64,000 bases of DNA from Ypsolopha sequella (GCA_934047225.1 OW203986.1:20029221-20093220), one strand, 5' to 3'. Counted from the stretch's first letter, positions 44,101 through 57,500 are shown. Notes: generated by a model not told the origin, from the letters alone. Translations and numbers: made by a program.

Positions 44101-45295
44101 CTCATCCGTCGGCGTAATAAAAAAGGAATTAGTAGGCTCATTGCTAGTTTCTGGGAGATCATCAGCTAGTTGTTGTTCCGTCATGTTAATGGAATCTAGT
44201 ATTTTGTTTGCGAACGTATCGCCTATAGTTGTAAAATAACTATTCACCTTATTAAGGGATTCAGTAGGATTGGTTTCAGCTTTGAGTAGCTCGGAACTAT
44301 CTGTCTTTATGCCCTTCAGATTACAGACGTTTTTAATCGCATCCCACAGTTGCTTACTACCTTGGCTATTCTGTAATAGTTGTCTGTCATACTCATCCTT
44401 TAAATTATTATAATATGTTATTGCAATTTTATTATTAATTGCAATTATTGTATTATTACAGCTATCAAAGAAACTAAAAGGCCAATGTGGTCTCCTAATG
44501 ACGAATAAAGATGTGTTTGATGTCTTGGAATGGTTTAAAGACTTCAGCGAGGCAGAATTTGCCCGAGCAGGATTCATTGCTACAAAAGATGTGATACTAC
44601 CGCAAGGTCCCTTAGAAGGATTCTCACATGCGATAGAGCCACATCTCAGACGTCTTGGCCTCCCCACATCTTTAGAGAGAGGAGTCATCCACTTGATTAA
44701 AGAATACCAGGTGAGAAATTATTTTTTTCTTAAGTGTTCTGTCTTCTACAGTCAGACCAGTAACAACATGCAGGTTTGGTTTATTTCTTTAAAAATAAAT
44801 TAAGTCATATAGCTTTTCTATTCTTAGTGCTTTTGTCTCTGGAATGTAATACAGGGGTTTATTGAAAAAAGTTTTATCAATAATGTCAGTGGTTTGGTAG
44901 AAATCTCTGAACAAGCATAAATAATAATTTGCAGATAATTGTACATATAACGTACATGCATGCACAAGAAAATTGTTTGGACAATCAAAGGAATTTCAAA
45001 ATAATTAATATTAGGTACGTCTACAACTGCATACTGACATGGCACACAAAATATTAATTTTCAGGTGTGTAAGAAAGGCTCTGCCCTTACTCCAGAACAA
45101 GCCAGCATATTGAAGCTTCTTGGGATGCAACTGGCAAAATTCAAAGTTGTCATAAAATGCCACTGGACAAAAGGCAAGGGATTCCACAAAGATGATGACA
45201 GTCCTAGTGATGATGAGGCTGATGAAGATAAGGAAGATCAAGATGATGATGAGAATGTGTTACAGGATGAGGAGATGGGTGAAGATGAAACTTAG
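41119..45295 (+). CDS. Mrto4: mRNA turnover protein 4 (Mrt4), ribosome assembly factor, 250 aa
   Basis: The nucleolar P0-like factor that holds the stalk site on pre-60S ribosomes until P0 replaces it. Exons: 41119-41146, 41421-41665, 44462-44710, 45065-45295, all GT..AG and in phase, 250 residues plus stop. Seen: '[19 protein letters not shown]' at the start; the L10/P0 core with '[17 protein letters not shown]', '[14 protein letters not shown]', '[16 protein letters not shown]', '[18 protein letters not shown]' and '[19 protein letters not shown]'; '[20 protein letters not shown]' and 'FKVVIKCHW'; and an acidic Asp/Glu tail typical of insect Mrt4. Length and motif order match the family. 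AATAAA at 45304-45309, just nine bases after the stop. Intron 2 (41666-44461) is swollen by an antisense LINE. Confidence 0.96.
42129..44455 (-). mobile_element. 5'-truncated non-LTR retrotransposon (LINE, Jockey/CR1-like) in Mrt4 intron 2
   Basis: Antisense to Mrt4. Carries one reverse-transcriptase ORF (see 42541-44455), a 3' UTR of about 380 bp, and a 3' end reading GCAAATAAACATATTTTTAT followed on the minus strand by a T-rich, (TTTTA)-like tail at 42129-42165. No 5' UTR, ORF1 or endonuclease is present. The 5' junction falls somewhere in 44405-44460, within 55 bp of the exon 3 acceptor; I cannot place it exactly. Confidence 0.88.
42541..44455 (-). CDS. LINE reverse transcriptase, N-terminally truncated, frame open
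   Basis: About 638 open codons with no stop or frameshift, ending '[13 protein letters not shown]'. Motifs in order: '[18 protein letters not shown]', '[19 protein letters not shown]', '[17 protein letters not shown]', '[20 protein letters not shown]', the catalytic '[10 protein letters not shown]', and the thumb '[18 protein letters not shown]'. This is the RT order of the Jockey/CR1 group. The first RT-preceding segment ('[20 protein letters not shown]') is present, the endonuclease is not. An open frame running on to 44688 is accidental: it reads the antisense of Mrt4 exon 3. Intactness points to a recent insertion. Confidence 0.9.
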
Positions 45296-45881
45296 TTATA
45301 AGTAATAAATAGTTTGTTATTGCACATCCTGAAATTTCAATTGTTAAGCCACTAAACCATTTAACAGAGTTGGTGCTGGCAACCATCTGTTGGCAGTATA
45401 GCCACTAACCACTTTTTCAGGCTGCAGCAGTCTTCTTTGCGAAAATGCAATCTGACAATGCAAATTCAACCACCAACCTGCCTGCCCAGCAAGTAATTCT
45501 TCTTATAATAGTATGCCAATGTAACAGCCTTCTTGAAAGAAACGTATGAAAGTGGACTGTATTTAATTTTTATAACAGACTAGCCTTCGCCCGAGGCACC
45601 GCCCGCGTTTATTTAATCTGCGCCGTTTTCAGATTGGCGGTTATTTTATATCAACATCCCTTATAATCTAAATGTTGACCATGGTCTCTAGGAAAGAAGT
45701 ATGCTACTTTTAAAATAAAATACTGTTTCATTATTTTCTTGTATAATTGCGTCTAAACCCTTAACTCACGCGGAGAAGACACGCAATTGGCTCATTATCA
45801 TTTATAATAAGTAATAATACTACTTAATGTTGACATGGAATCCACTGGCATGTAATGTCTTACCCATATACTTAGGATACG

Positions 45882-46048
45882 CCGGGGCTCTACCGCGTAA
45901 TTCTCATTTGTATCAACTTTAAGCAAATGCATGCGAAATTCAACGCGTGCAAAAAAGATGGCATGTTAGGCGGGCGTCGTCGCACGCACGTCAAATTTCA
46001 ATCTCAAGTTGATGTTGATGTAAATGAGAATTACGCGGTAGACCCGCC
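45882..46048. mobile_element. MITE with CTACCGCGTAATTCTCATTT ends
   Basis: CTACCGCGTAATTCTCATTT at about 45890-45909 is mirrored by AAATGAGAATTACGCGGTAG at about 46022-46041, with ATCAACTT / AAGTTGAT further in. About 167 bp, no coding capacity. Adjacent to the next palindrome. Confidence 0.8.
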
Positions 46049-46059
46049 GCTCAACCAAT

Positions 46060-46157
46060 CCCTGCGGTCCGAAATAGAATAATAATGGATCATAAGCCAT
46101 TCACTTCATACTTTCGTAATCGATTTTAGCGATGTAATTCTATTTCGGACCGCAGGG
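46060..46157. mobile_element. 98-bp element with perfect 21-bp inverted ends
   Basis: The 21-bp end at 46060-46080 (CCCTGCGGTC followed by CGAAATAGAAT) is the exact reverse complement of 46137-46157. Interior of 56 bp. Likely a MITE, only 12 bp from the previous one. Confidence 0.8.
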
Positions 46158-47462
46158 CATGTGTCAGGTGATTGAGTCACTTGGCCGGTCTTGGCCCCTT
46201 TCCATCCACCCTTAGAATTTTGTATTCCGGCCGGTATTCCTTATTCTAAGCATCCACCACCTCACAGAGTACATTATTATATTCATTGTGTATTCACCTC
46301 TAGACTTTTGTCTGTGTGAGGCAATGATATTCCAGCCCTGGAATGGGCTGGAATATCATTAGTGTGAGGGTGTAATTGCGTTAAAATTTCCAAGTTGCTC
46401 CACTAATACTTATATATCTCGGGAACTACAAGTCCGATCGCGAAAACGCAACGTGCGTTATTATCCTCAGAACTAAGTATCTGCAATAACAACAATTCTG
46501 AGTGCCAGAAGCACTCAGAGAAAAGAATAACAACATTTGAACTCGAAATTTTGAAATGCCTCTACTTAAAAATCGCGATAAAACTCGAACCCAAAATTTT
46601 AAACCAAAATCCTACACAAAACGTCAACGTGTTAGACCGGATTTAGATGCGTGTGAGACTAAAGTCACAAAAATTGGTCGAGAACTTAGAAAATGGCAAC
46701 CATTTGAATTTGATCAAAATATCTATAGGTAACTAATTATCGCGTAACAATTATGTAATCGCAGTAGTTCCATTGCCACATCGGTATCTGACCGATGATC
46801 ATCTAACGCACTGCAGAACCGGGCCAACCTCAACAGCATCTTAACTAAAGGCATCTAACCCACAAGCTGCTCGTGTAAAACGATGTTTAGTTTGTCGTCA
46901 ATTATTTGGTCGGCACAAGGCACACGTCCTTATAGGCACGGTTGAGCTCTACCTTCACTTGCACACCATTACATTTCTTTCGTCATTCTTCTATCCTGTA
47001 TGCCGAAACAACGGAAGCATTCTTTTTCAGATTCTAGTCATCACATCTTATTTCAAAACACAACGCAACGATTCTTTATAGATAATTGTGTCAATTCGGT
47101 GTAGCAAATCTTAACTTAATTTAAGCGTTCTGTCCTTGTCTTTTCGATAAAGAAATAAAAAGACAAGACGCTTACAATAAGGTTAGTCCTGTCAAATAAG
47201 TTAAGTCGTGTTACGCCGAATCGACACGATTGTCCACTTTATCACACGTCTACACACTCCGTAAGGAACGCATTTCCACACTGCATTCACTTTTCTTGCC
47301 ATACCAAACATTTAATACAATACATAGTGTAGGAGCCCACACTCCATTATGTACCGCCAACCGTGCCTTGGCAATCACGTTTTGGATGCCCTGATGCCCG
47401 TAAAGGAGAAAATTGTCTAAATGAAACTCCAACTGACTGTAGAAACACCATTGTATTTTTAT
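46158..47462. other. Spacer between the convergent Mrt4 and lipin genes
   Basis: Apart from the 47084-47230 palindrome and a short TGGAATGGGCTGGAATA local repeat at 46330-46358, no gene or bounded element is seen. 46380-46740 has the look of an old transposon but no ends were found. Confidence 0.4.
47084..47230. mobile_element. MITE with ATYGTGTCRATTCGGYGTA ends
   Basis: ATTGTGTCAATTCGGTGTA (47084) is mirrored by TACGCCGAATCGACACGAT (to 47230). TAACTTAATTTAAGCGT and CTTGTCTTTT / AAAAGACAAG continue the pairing to a near-central loop. About 147 bp. Confidence 0.75.
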
Positions 47463-47468
47463 TTTATT
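47463..47468 (-). terminator. Probable lipin poly(A) signal
   Basis: AATAAA on the minus strand, about 1.07 kb after the lipin stop. Other AATAAA-like hexamers occur in the AT-rich 3' UTR, for example 47575-47610 and 47885-47910, so the cleavage site is not certain. Confidence 0.35.
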
Positions 47469-48534
47469 CTTTGAATTTACTTTTTTATAAATTAGTTATC
47501 AATTTCAAACCAACATGAACTTTTGTGTGAAGTGAAAACATGAATACAAAAATAAATCCTTGCTAATGAATGTCATAAAGTCCCTTTAAGGAAAATCATT
47601 TATTTCTAAAATATTCTTCAAAAACAGCATAAAATCACAGAAACAATATTATAATATCTATAAAACTTACCAAAGCCTAATTCAGGCAAAACCCAAAGTC
47701 TACACGTACTCTAAAATATTTTAATTAACTTATTTCAATAAATGTAATAAAATTTCCTATCTCCTGCATTTTTGACACCATCAAATGATCAAAACAAAAT
47801 GTTCTCTCGAGACCTAGCCTCTAGGAACAGACTCGTATGAATGTATAAATAACACGAAGACAACTTAGCATACAAATAATAATCATCACAGTATAAAAAT
47901 AAAGCATTGCTAATCATCAGTCATCATCACAGCTTACATGATCGGCGAAATCAAACTCAGACTCGAGACTTAAACCTAATCAAATTATATTTATACATCA
48001 TTGCAATCGTGGGACATACAGTCTTTGTATTTGATTAATCAATTACTCTACAAATCAGTGATTGTTATACTAGCAGGCTTATTGCTGTCCACCAAGTGAA
48101 AGCAGACTAGTGATACGCATCTATCATAAACAAATTATACTCCTTACACACAGCAATACAAGCGTCGTGATCATCATCGTTGCTGTATACTTGAGATCAC
48201 TTGCGTCACCCGCTTTTTAGGCACTGAAATTGTACGTGGCACTCGCAGACAAGTCTAAATTCGTACGTTACTGAATCAAAATGGTATTTCCAATATTCGT
48301 TCCGAAAGACTTGACATTTCTGCACATCATAATTCCATTCACCTAATAAGCCACCTCATGCCAATTATGAAATCAAGAGAAAATATTTGTTCTCATAAAG
48401 AAGACCCAACAAGTTGGTCAATATTGAAGTTTACATGCATGACTGGCCCACGTTGGCTCATAGTGTGGCCGAAGCACGCAATACAATAAGCTACAGTGGT
48501 ATAGGAGAGATGTAAAGTGCAGTAGAAGCTACGC

Positions 48535-51500
48535 CTAAGGTTTGGCGGGTTTTGTGGCCGCGGGTGGCGCTAGGAGGGCGGGAGGGATGTCGACCGAGGG
48601 GAGCGGGGTGCGCCAGTAGTTGGTCTCTGAGAACTCGTCACTTGGCTCGCACAGAGCCGGCGGGAACACTTGGTCCACCAGAACTGACATGTGCGAGTAC
48701 CTGCAAAAGTAGAAATGAAAAGTTATTGATGCTATTATAACACTAGAAGGATTATGGTATAGTTCTGGCTGCTGGTTATGTTCGTTAAGCGTTCGTTTTA
48801 GTCTTATCATTGAACGTCCAACACCAAAGTGTAAGATAGATAGGCCCAAGATGTTCCAGATAATATTATGTATCTTCTCTATTAAAATATCCTTTACACG
48901 TCTCTTCGTGTGGTAGGAATAGAGAATACTTAAATAAACCCAAGTATAAAAGAAAACAAGTTAACAAAAGCAGTAGAGAACATAGCGAGACTGAACAAAA
49001 AATAAACGGTAAAGAAACAAACACAGATGACATGACGATGATTGTTAATCGGTCAGTGCTCAATTTGTAGCCAATGAGGTCGATGTTATCGTGACTGTCA
49101 CAGTATGATCAAGCCCAGAAGTCATGCCGCATCGCTTACCGGCGCAATCGAGTAGTTTTCTAGACGTGTGCAGTTTAATTAACTACTAGGGAACCCTATC
49201 TTTTAGATTTTAACAGTGTTATCGCTTTTCATGGACGGGAAGAAATCATCGACCATGTCACTTTGCACGTGGTAACTGAAATAGAAACGGTTGTCCATAT
49301 AAACGAGACAGCTGAACAAACAATTGTTAATTCACATATGAGTGCTTGTGCATTAAACCCTTAACCAATGATTTAATCATATCAAAGATTAATTAACCAT
49401 TGATATGATTAATGTTTTGCGGTTTTATTGGAAGATAAAGAAAGTACTCACGTGGATTGGAATGTTTGCGTAAGTTCGTGTTTAAGTTCACCCTTGTAGT
49501 TGATAGTGAATATTCTCACTATAGGAATGCCGACTGCTTGGTACGCGCACACATCCTGTAAAAAAATTTTCAAAATTAGCTAAATGTTTTGCAGCAAGGT
49601 AGTAAATTGTAGCGTTTAACACGCACGCATCGCCCGCAGCGATGAAGTGTGCAATGGGTTGCAAAGAGTTATAAACAACCATTTCGCATGACTTTGCCAA
49701 GCATCGAGCATCAAATACAAGCCACAAACTTATCTGTTCCGGTGGCGAAGACTGTCGCTTAGTGAATATAGAAGCCATTTTAGTTTAGCCCACCGGAACA
49801 GATAAGTTTGTGGCTTTTGTATGTTATCTGTTATCTTTGTATGTTGAGAGGTAAAAAATGGTCGTTTATTACACGTCCATCGCCGCTACCCGTTGGAAAG
49901 TTCATCGCTGCAGCATCGCGTGGTTATAATCGCGACAAATGAACAAGCGGGAAATCGGCTAGTTTCCAAGTAACTATGACAGAAATAAATTTTTATGTTT
50001 GAACACTGGCGATTTATCCATCGCAAGGAGATATAAATTAACATTATATCATTGCAGTATCGAAACGCAGAAAGATTCAAAAAACTCTTTCTGCGTTTCT
50101 ATACTGCAATGATATAATGTTAATTCTAAGTAACTGCAAATGAACAAAAGCTGCAGGCAAACAGTTTGATCTGCATTATTTCGCTTTGCAAAAGAATTGT
50201 AGCTAAATAAGATAAAAAAGTCCTTACATTGACCCTATTCCCGTACCCCGCGTAAAACGGGTTGGACCCCTGTGGGAACAGCGCCTTGATGTCTGCGAGG
50301 CACTGGATTTTGAACTCCTCTGGCTTCTTCTCAATGACCTCTCGATGGAAGGCTCTCAGTAGGGAGGTGGGGTTCAAGAGCAGTGGTCCGTCTGGTAGGC
50401 AGACCTCGCCTTGACGAATTGAGCGCAGATACTCGCGGGTAACCTACACATAACATTAAAGAATTATACGATACGTTATAGTTATTTGTGTTAGATAGGG
50501 CCCAAGTAATATTTTGTACATCGAGGGCGGTATTTTGAATTCAGAGCGAAGCTAAAGTAGAATTCTGTGCGTAGCGAGGAATTCAAAATACGTCGCCCGA
50601 GATTAAAATATCTGGGCACCGAATGATACACACTATTTTTCATCACTACCTATAAGAAAAAGCTACGAGTACCTGGTATTTTGTGGTAATAATTTTATTG
50701 TTATACCACATTAGCTGCATCATTTACTATGTTTTCAGGAGTTAATATATCATTATCGCCACACGAACTTATTTTTATTCATTATTTGCAATAACAAAGC
50801 GAAGACTAGCGTGAAAATTTCTGATAAAAAAGAAATGAAAAAAAGAATTCACTTTTTTTTTTCAGCGCGCGTTGCTTCCATGGTAGCCTTACCGGCCCGT
50901 AGCTTCTTCTAAAATTATGCGTTCGACCTCGTTGCTTAAATGACGCTAATCTATCAGAAGTGCGTTCATTAAAGAACCCTAGGCTGTGTAGGTACACCGG
51001 TGTTGTAAACTTGTAACGCTGAGTTTTTGAACGGGGTTCGTCGTGTAGCGACACTATATTTTCACCGCCTGTGTTCTATTATTTGAAATGTTGCTTATTA
51101 GGTTCAATACTGTTGAATCAACAGCATGCGGCACAAATGTATTTTCGGGAGAGGGCTAATAATAATGGGGAGGTGTCGATGGCTGTTGCTAATGATCAAA
51201 GTAAAATTTGTATAGGGTTGATAAAAATTATAGAATAAATGATTTCGTAGCACGATGCCTACTTTCGCGCTTAGTTGACTTTTCAGTATTTTCAAGTAAT
51301 CGGTAGCACAATGTCAACATTTTGAAACTACCATACATTAGATCGCACTATGCCTAAAATTGCATATAGACAAGTATTTTTCTTTATAAATGTATTCCAA
51401 TCAATCGATTAAAATACTTATATTAAAATAACTGTGATAAGTAATAGACGTAAATGAATATTATAAGTACTTTAAATACACTCCGCGCGTGAATTGAATG

Positions 51501-54500
51501 CAGTCGGGGGCTAAGGTGAAGGGCGGAAGCACCTCCCCACGCCATCCGCACACTTCCATCACTCACAAGTAGTATATAGTGCGTAGAGAGAGCGACTGTG
51601 TGTACACAGCGCATATCTCAGGTCTGCATTCAACTCGCGCGCCTACTGTATACCTATATATCCTTACCCTAGCTTGCCCAATGGCCCTGGCGGAGAGGTA
51701 TAGCAGCTGGTATCCGTTGTTCTTGATCTTAGTGAAAAGCTGCGCGACGCCCGACTGCGCCCAGTCCTTTCCCACGAGGGGGAAGATGTGTCCCAGCACA
51801 TCGGACCTGCACGGAGGAAAACGTGTCTTGTTATCGACGATACAGAGTTGAGTTTAGATTGCAGATGCAACATTGTTTATTTAAGAATTTATAATATTAA
51901 AGTAAACTACAGTACTGACGCGGACTAATAAATACGATAAGGTAAGTTTACTCGTATAAGTGCGGAAAAAACAGATAGATACATCTAAGCGTAGAGGATC
52001 AAACAAAATTGTGCTTTAGAGTTATTATATTAAAATATTGACACGCTGGCATAATTGGCAATGAAATAGTGTATCAACTAGCTGAGGATGGACTATTGGA
52101 GATTCCAAATTTAATAAAATTTTCCATTCCGGATAAACATGTTGTCCAACAGGAACGATGACATTTTTCTCCTATCACTTGCAGTTTTTTGCTCTTCGTC
52201 CGTGGTTTTTTAAGCTCGGAAAGTTTAGCAAACGCATTACAAGTGTGCTTATTGTCATGTGTGTGTTCCTACCCTCATAAATTTAAATTGCGTAACTGTG
52301 TGATTGCCAAACGGAAGAGGGGACTGTTTGTCACTGGAGACCATTAGCTGATAAATGCATGCAATATTTCCCTTCCCAATGGCAATAATGATGTTATGAA
52401 TTTGTTGTCGTTCAAAAATAAAAAAACTATTTTCGCCCTGGCGAAATTCATAGAATTAAATGAGACAAAATTATAAGAGTTACATAAACAACTCTTATAA
52501 TTTTGTCTCATTTAATTCTATGAATTTCGCCAGGGCGAAAATAGTTTTTTTACTAGTGTTGACTTCAAAAAAGGAAGAAATTTTTAATTAGACTGTATTT
52601 TTTTTACTTTCAAGTTTAATGTGATTTGCTAACTACCTGATATTGGCAGAAAGCAAGCCAAATGGGAAAAAATAACCGCCTGTGCCCCTTTTGGTACTAC
52701 ATATATGCTATTTCTATGGCACTTTACTATTTTTATTAGATTCTTTTACTTTTCTAATTCCCTAAAGTAAAATCTCTAATCCTCCAGAAAACTATAAACT
52801 ATACAGAAGTGTTGATGCCGGTGCTCACTTGGTGATGGTGCCATCGATATCGGAGATGACGATCTTGTCGTCGTGCCGCCAGCGGAACACGTTGCACTTG
52901 CACCGCGTCGTGCCCTGGTACGCCGTCGTCACTGAGAACACCATCTCGTTCATACCCTCACGAAGGTGCAGCTTTTTCTGTCAATTAACTTCTGTATTAG
53001 TGACGAGCCAATCGTAAGTACAGGCCTACCGTTTAGCTGAGTCGGTTGCTGAGGTAGCTGCGCGGTGCGGGAGGGTGGTGACGTGACGTAAATTAACACG
53101 AGACTTCGAGAGAGAGAGAGAGAGAGACAAAGACGCAATGTCACACCTCCCGCACCTCAGCAACCTTTAGAAATCGACTCAGTTAAACGGTAGACCAGCA
53201 AGCCTATTATGGGTGTGGTCATCAGATTAAACAAAATAAATACACTCAGCTATAAGATGTGGGTAAGTCGGTTATGTAAATAAGTAGAATGTACCAACCA
53301 CCACAGTACATACCATGGTGGTTTTAAACTTGATTGTTTAAACCAGTGGTTTATGATGGCTTGAAGTCAGCTGCACAATCAAGTTTGACAGCCAATTTTT
53401 CCCCACGACTTTTTGACGTTTGTTGAGAGTCATGACCGAATCGAGGGTGTTTATAGTGGAAAATAGTAGTTCATTGTGATCTGATGACCGTACCCTATGT
53501 ATCTCTGAATTTGAAAAAACTCAGTTTTCACTACTAACATTTTTGCATTTTTTTTTTAGGAATGACAAATAATTAAAATAATTTAATAATTTCTTTTGTG
53601 TATGAATGAGACAACATTAATCTAGCAGTAACATAATTTAATTTTTGCAAAGTGTCAGCTGTAATAAACTATTACGAATCTTATCATGGAAATGGATGGC
53701 ATTTAGGACGAACTGTTTTTGAAGAATTAATTTTAGTTATCAAACTGACAATTAAACAAAATTTAATACGTAGATGTAAAACCTCGAAATCAACTTTCAG
53801 ACAAAAAACAAATAATGGAAATAGCTATTAAATTACAGGAATTATGAACGATTGAATCTGTAAGAAAACTTCGCCAACTTCAAGCACCCAATACTTGGTA
53901 CATACATTCCGAAAAACTCAGTTTTCAGCATTTTCAAGGCGAGTGCCGTTCTTCGAACGATAATACGTAAGCGAACAACCATTTTTCTTCATAAAAAATT
54001 ATAATGGACGCGTCTCCTGTAGTGAAATATCAGTACATTTTTATAGTAACTGATTAATTAGTTGTAGCAAAGCACAAAACTTTTTGAACTCTTGAAAAGT
54101 TTTTATTAATACCAAAGTTAGCAATAGCGATATTTATCACTTTTAGTATGAACGTGTCAGATGACGTCACAAAACATGCCGTTAAGGTTACTTTCATTGC
54201 CAATAACTTCGTCATTTACTACAGTTTTTAGTTTTTTTAACGCAATTGATTTTCATAAAAATCTTCATGTAGGAGGCGGGCTCATTAATGAAGTCAATAC
54301 CAAAGAAAATTATATTCTCTGATCAAACAAAACCTCTAGCTGTTCAAATAGTTCTTCCAATACCGTGCCACTTGATTGATGAACGGCTATCAGTTTGTAT
54401 TATTTTGTTTGAATTTGAATATCGAATTAGCGCTTGAACTCACAATTTGGTCGGAAGAGAGGCGCAGCGTCTTCCTGAATGTGGAATGTCTGCGCGAGGG

Positions 54501-57500
54501 CCGCCTGTGCACCTGCCCGTCTTGATCAGAGTCAGAGGAGCTCTGCTCGTGATACACGTCTCCTGGAAACGCAAGTGTTCATGTCAATATTTCACCCCCA
54601 AGGCACTTGGAAATCAAATAAAATAAAATAAAAAAAACTTTTATCCTAACAAATTGTGCTCTTATTTTCGCCTATATTTAAGATTCGAAAACCGTTTCTA
54701 AGAATAGCTTTCTTTGACAGTTTTTAGTAGCCAGATTTTAAAATAAGCGTTTTTGTCCTTGATTATACGAAAAAATGCAATGTTCTTTATTTGACCTTCA
54801 GTGACGTCATCACCATACATTTTTCTTGAACGCATTCTAAAGCCTGACAAGGATCGACCACTCAACCTAATATGATAACGTCACTTACTGTAAATACTGT
54901 AAATACTTATAAATTCAGGCACAAAAAATGTATTATTGCAATTACTTACCTCTCAGAACATTTAAATAGTTAGAAAGGCCTTGGAGCTGTATGCATACCA
55001 GAACCTTTGTCGCCTCACACCCACAGGCACACACCTTGTCGTAATTGAAATACTATCAAAACTTTAATTCAAATGGTTGTTCTTTCTAGGCACAACAAAT
55101 GACTTATATCGAAAACTTATCAAATGAAAAAACTACCGTATCTCTGTGTTAAACGGTGTATTTTTCAAACAAACGATTTCATTTACGACGTTTTAGTTTT
55201 GATACCATGTGACCATTATAAACCTACCGGCTTTAGGTGGTTGATAACTTGACCGGAGCGGTATTGCGAACTTAATATTAAACACAGTCTGATTATATGA
55301 CGTGATGATTTATTGCTAGGGATGGGAACAGATGTATTTTCTTAACGTAAAACTTCGACTAACTTTTTTTATAATCAATCGAGAAACCAATTTGCTCTGA
55401 GACAATTTGTGTGTTGTTTTTTTTTTCTATTTTTATTATCTTGTTTTACATATTTTAGTAAAATTGTTTTAACGTGTATTAGGTGTATATAAGGTGATTT
55501 CATTGATATAGCCAAATTCATACTTAAAACTTTGTAAGTGATCAGTAATAATGATAATATATGGTCACGACATGAATCCCCGAGGGGGTATCAAAGGTAT
55601 TCCGAGTGTACACCCGCGTTTCACCGACGAATATATTAAGATTTAACGTATTTTAAATTATATTATGGTAGCTTCCAAATAATTGGATTTTTCATAAACA
55701 CTCTTATGGAAAATCCCATTTCAAAGGAGATTGGGCGTTTTGGTCCATACCACCAATACACTTTTGTTAGGTGACATAAAATAGGTGTTATAATAACATT
55801 CGAGAAACCGTTAACAGTTACTCCAAAATCGACCGGGTAATTGTACAATCAAGGAGAAAAGTTTTCATATAAAATGTATGAGAAAATATTTAAAACCGTA
55901 CAAGTGTGTGTTTATTTACTCTATGGTGTAATTCTAAGCTATGCATAAGTATAAATACTTATCTTTCAATATCTATGATATATTTGTACAGTCGAGAACA
56001 AAAGTTTTCGGGTGAAATGTATGAAAAAACATTTGAAAGTGTAAAAGTGTATTTTATTTACTCTACAACGTAATTCTAAGCTATGCATATGTATGTCTAA
56101 AAAGTGTATAAGTGTCTATTTATTTACTCTATATGGTAATTCTAAGCTATGCATATGATTATTTACTTATTTATCAACATATAAGGGGCATCTGCACAGT
56201 CAAGGAAGTGTGTAATTATTTACTATTCAGTGTAATTCCAAGCTCTTTTTTTCTATGTATTTTGTAAAAACCTTTAGTATGTTATACCAACTCTCATACT
56301 GTAACTACTGTAAATATATATTCAAGATATGCATGCATAGCTTAGAATTACCCTGTTGGATAATTAAACACACATTTATATACTTTTAAATATTTTAGCA
56401 AAAACTTTTTTCTTCGACTATACAGATTCCCTATATATTGGACATGTGCATAGCTTAGAACTAGCCTATAGATTAAATAATCACAAACTCATACATTTTT
56501 AATTATTTTATCCCAAAGCTTTTGATCTCGACTGTACATTTTACCCTATATATTTTGATAAATGTTTTCAGACATACATATACGTAGCTTAGAATTACAT
56601 TGTAGAGTAATTAAAACACGCTTTAACACTTTTCATTTTTTTTTTCATACATTTCACACGAATACTTTTATTCTCGACTGTACAAATATCTTATGTATTT
56701 TGAAAAATATGTATGTATTTATGTATAGCCAAGAATTACACCGTAGAGGAAATAAACGCACACTTATTCACTTTTAAATATTTTGTCATACATTTTATAT
56801 AAAAACTTTTCTCCTTGCTTGTACAGTTATCCGGTCGATTTTGGGGTAACTGACAACGGTTTCTCGAATGTTATAAAAGGTTTTATCTTAAATCTTAATT
56901 TAAGAATATCGGTCAAAGGAATAAAAAATGTCTATCGATTGTGTGACACCACGATACCGCACAACACTAGCGAGCAAGTTTGACAAGTAGGGAGAGCATA
57001 CATTACTTGTTTACTACATCTTAGCCAAAATTGTAAGCGTACATTGCCGGTAATGTATATTTTTGCTGTCACCATGAGTAAATTTGTTATTTATCTAAAA
57101 TTCTCATATTATACAAAGTTTTTATAATTACAGGTGAAAGGAAATATCTCAATTTTTCCGGTTTGCTTTCTTATTCGTGATTCTGCAAGTAATTATTGCA
57201 CAAGACGGCATTTCTCTTTAGATTAGGCAGAGCTGTTCACAGAGTCACGGTTCGCGTGCGACTATGGGCAGCGATCGCGTGTTTCGATCTAAGTATTGAT
57301 GTTCAACAGTAGTTGTGGCGCGCGTGACACGCCCACTTAGCCTTTCTATTTGATTTAAATGTTCTGTGACTTACCTAAACTAAATTGATCTATTTATTTC
57401 AAAAAGTAGACAAATATTGCACATGAAGAGGTGTGTCTGGATCGTAGCAGATGGAAATATGTAGTCCCTGCCTACCACTCGGGGAGACAGGTGTGAGTAT

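Noticed and set aside
44456..44688. N-terminal extension of the LINE ORF
   Set aside because: It is the antisense of Mrt4 exon 3 and the open frame is accidental.
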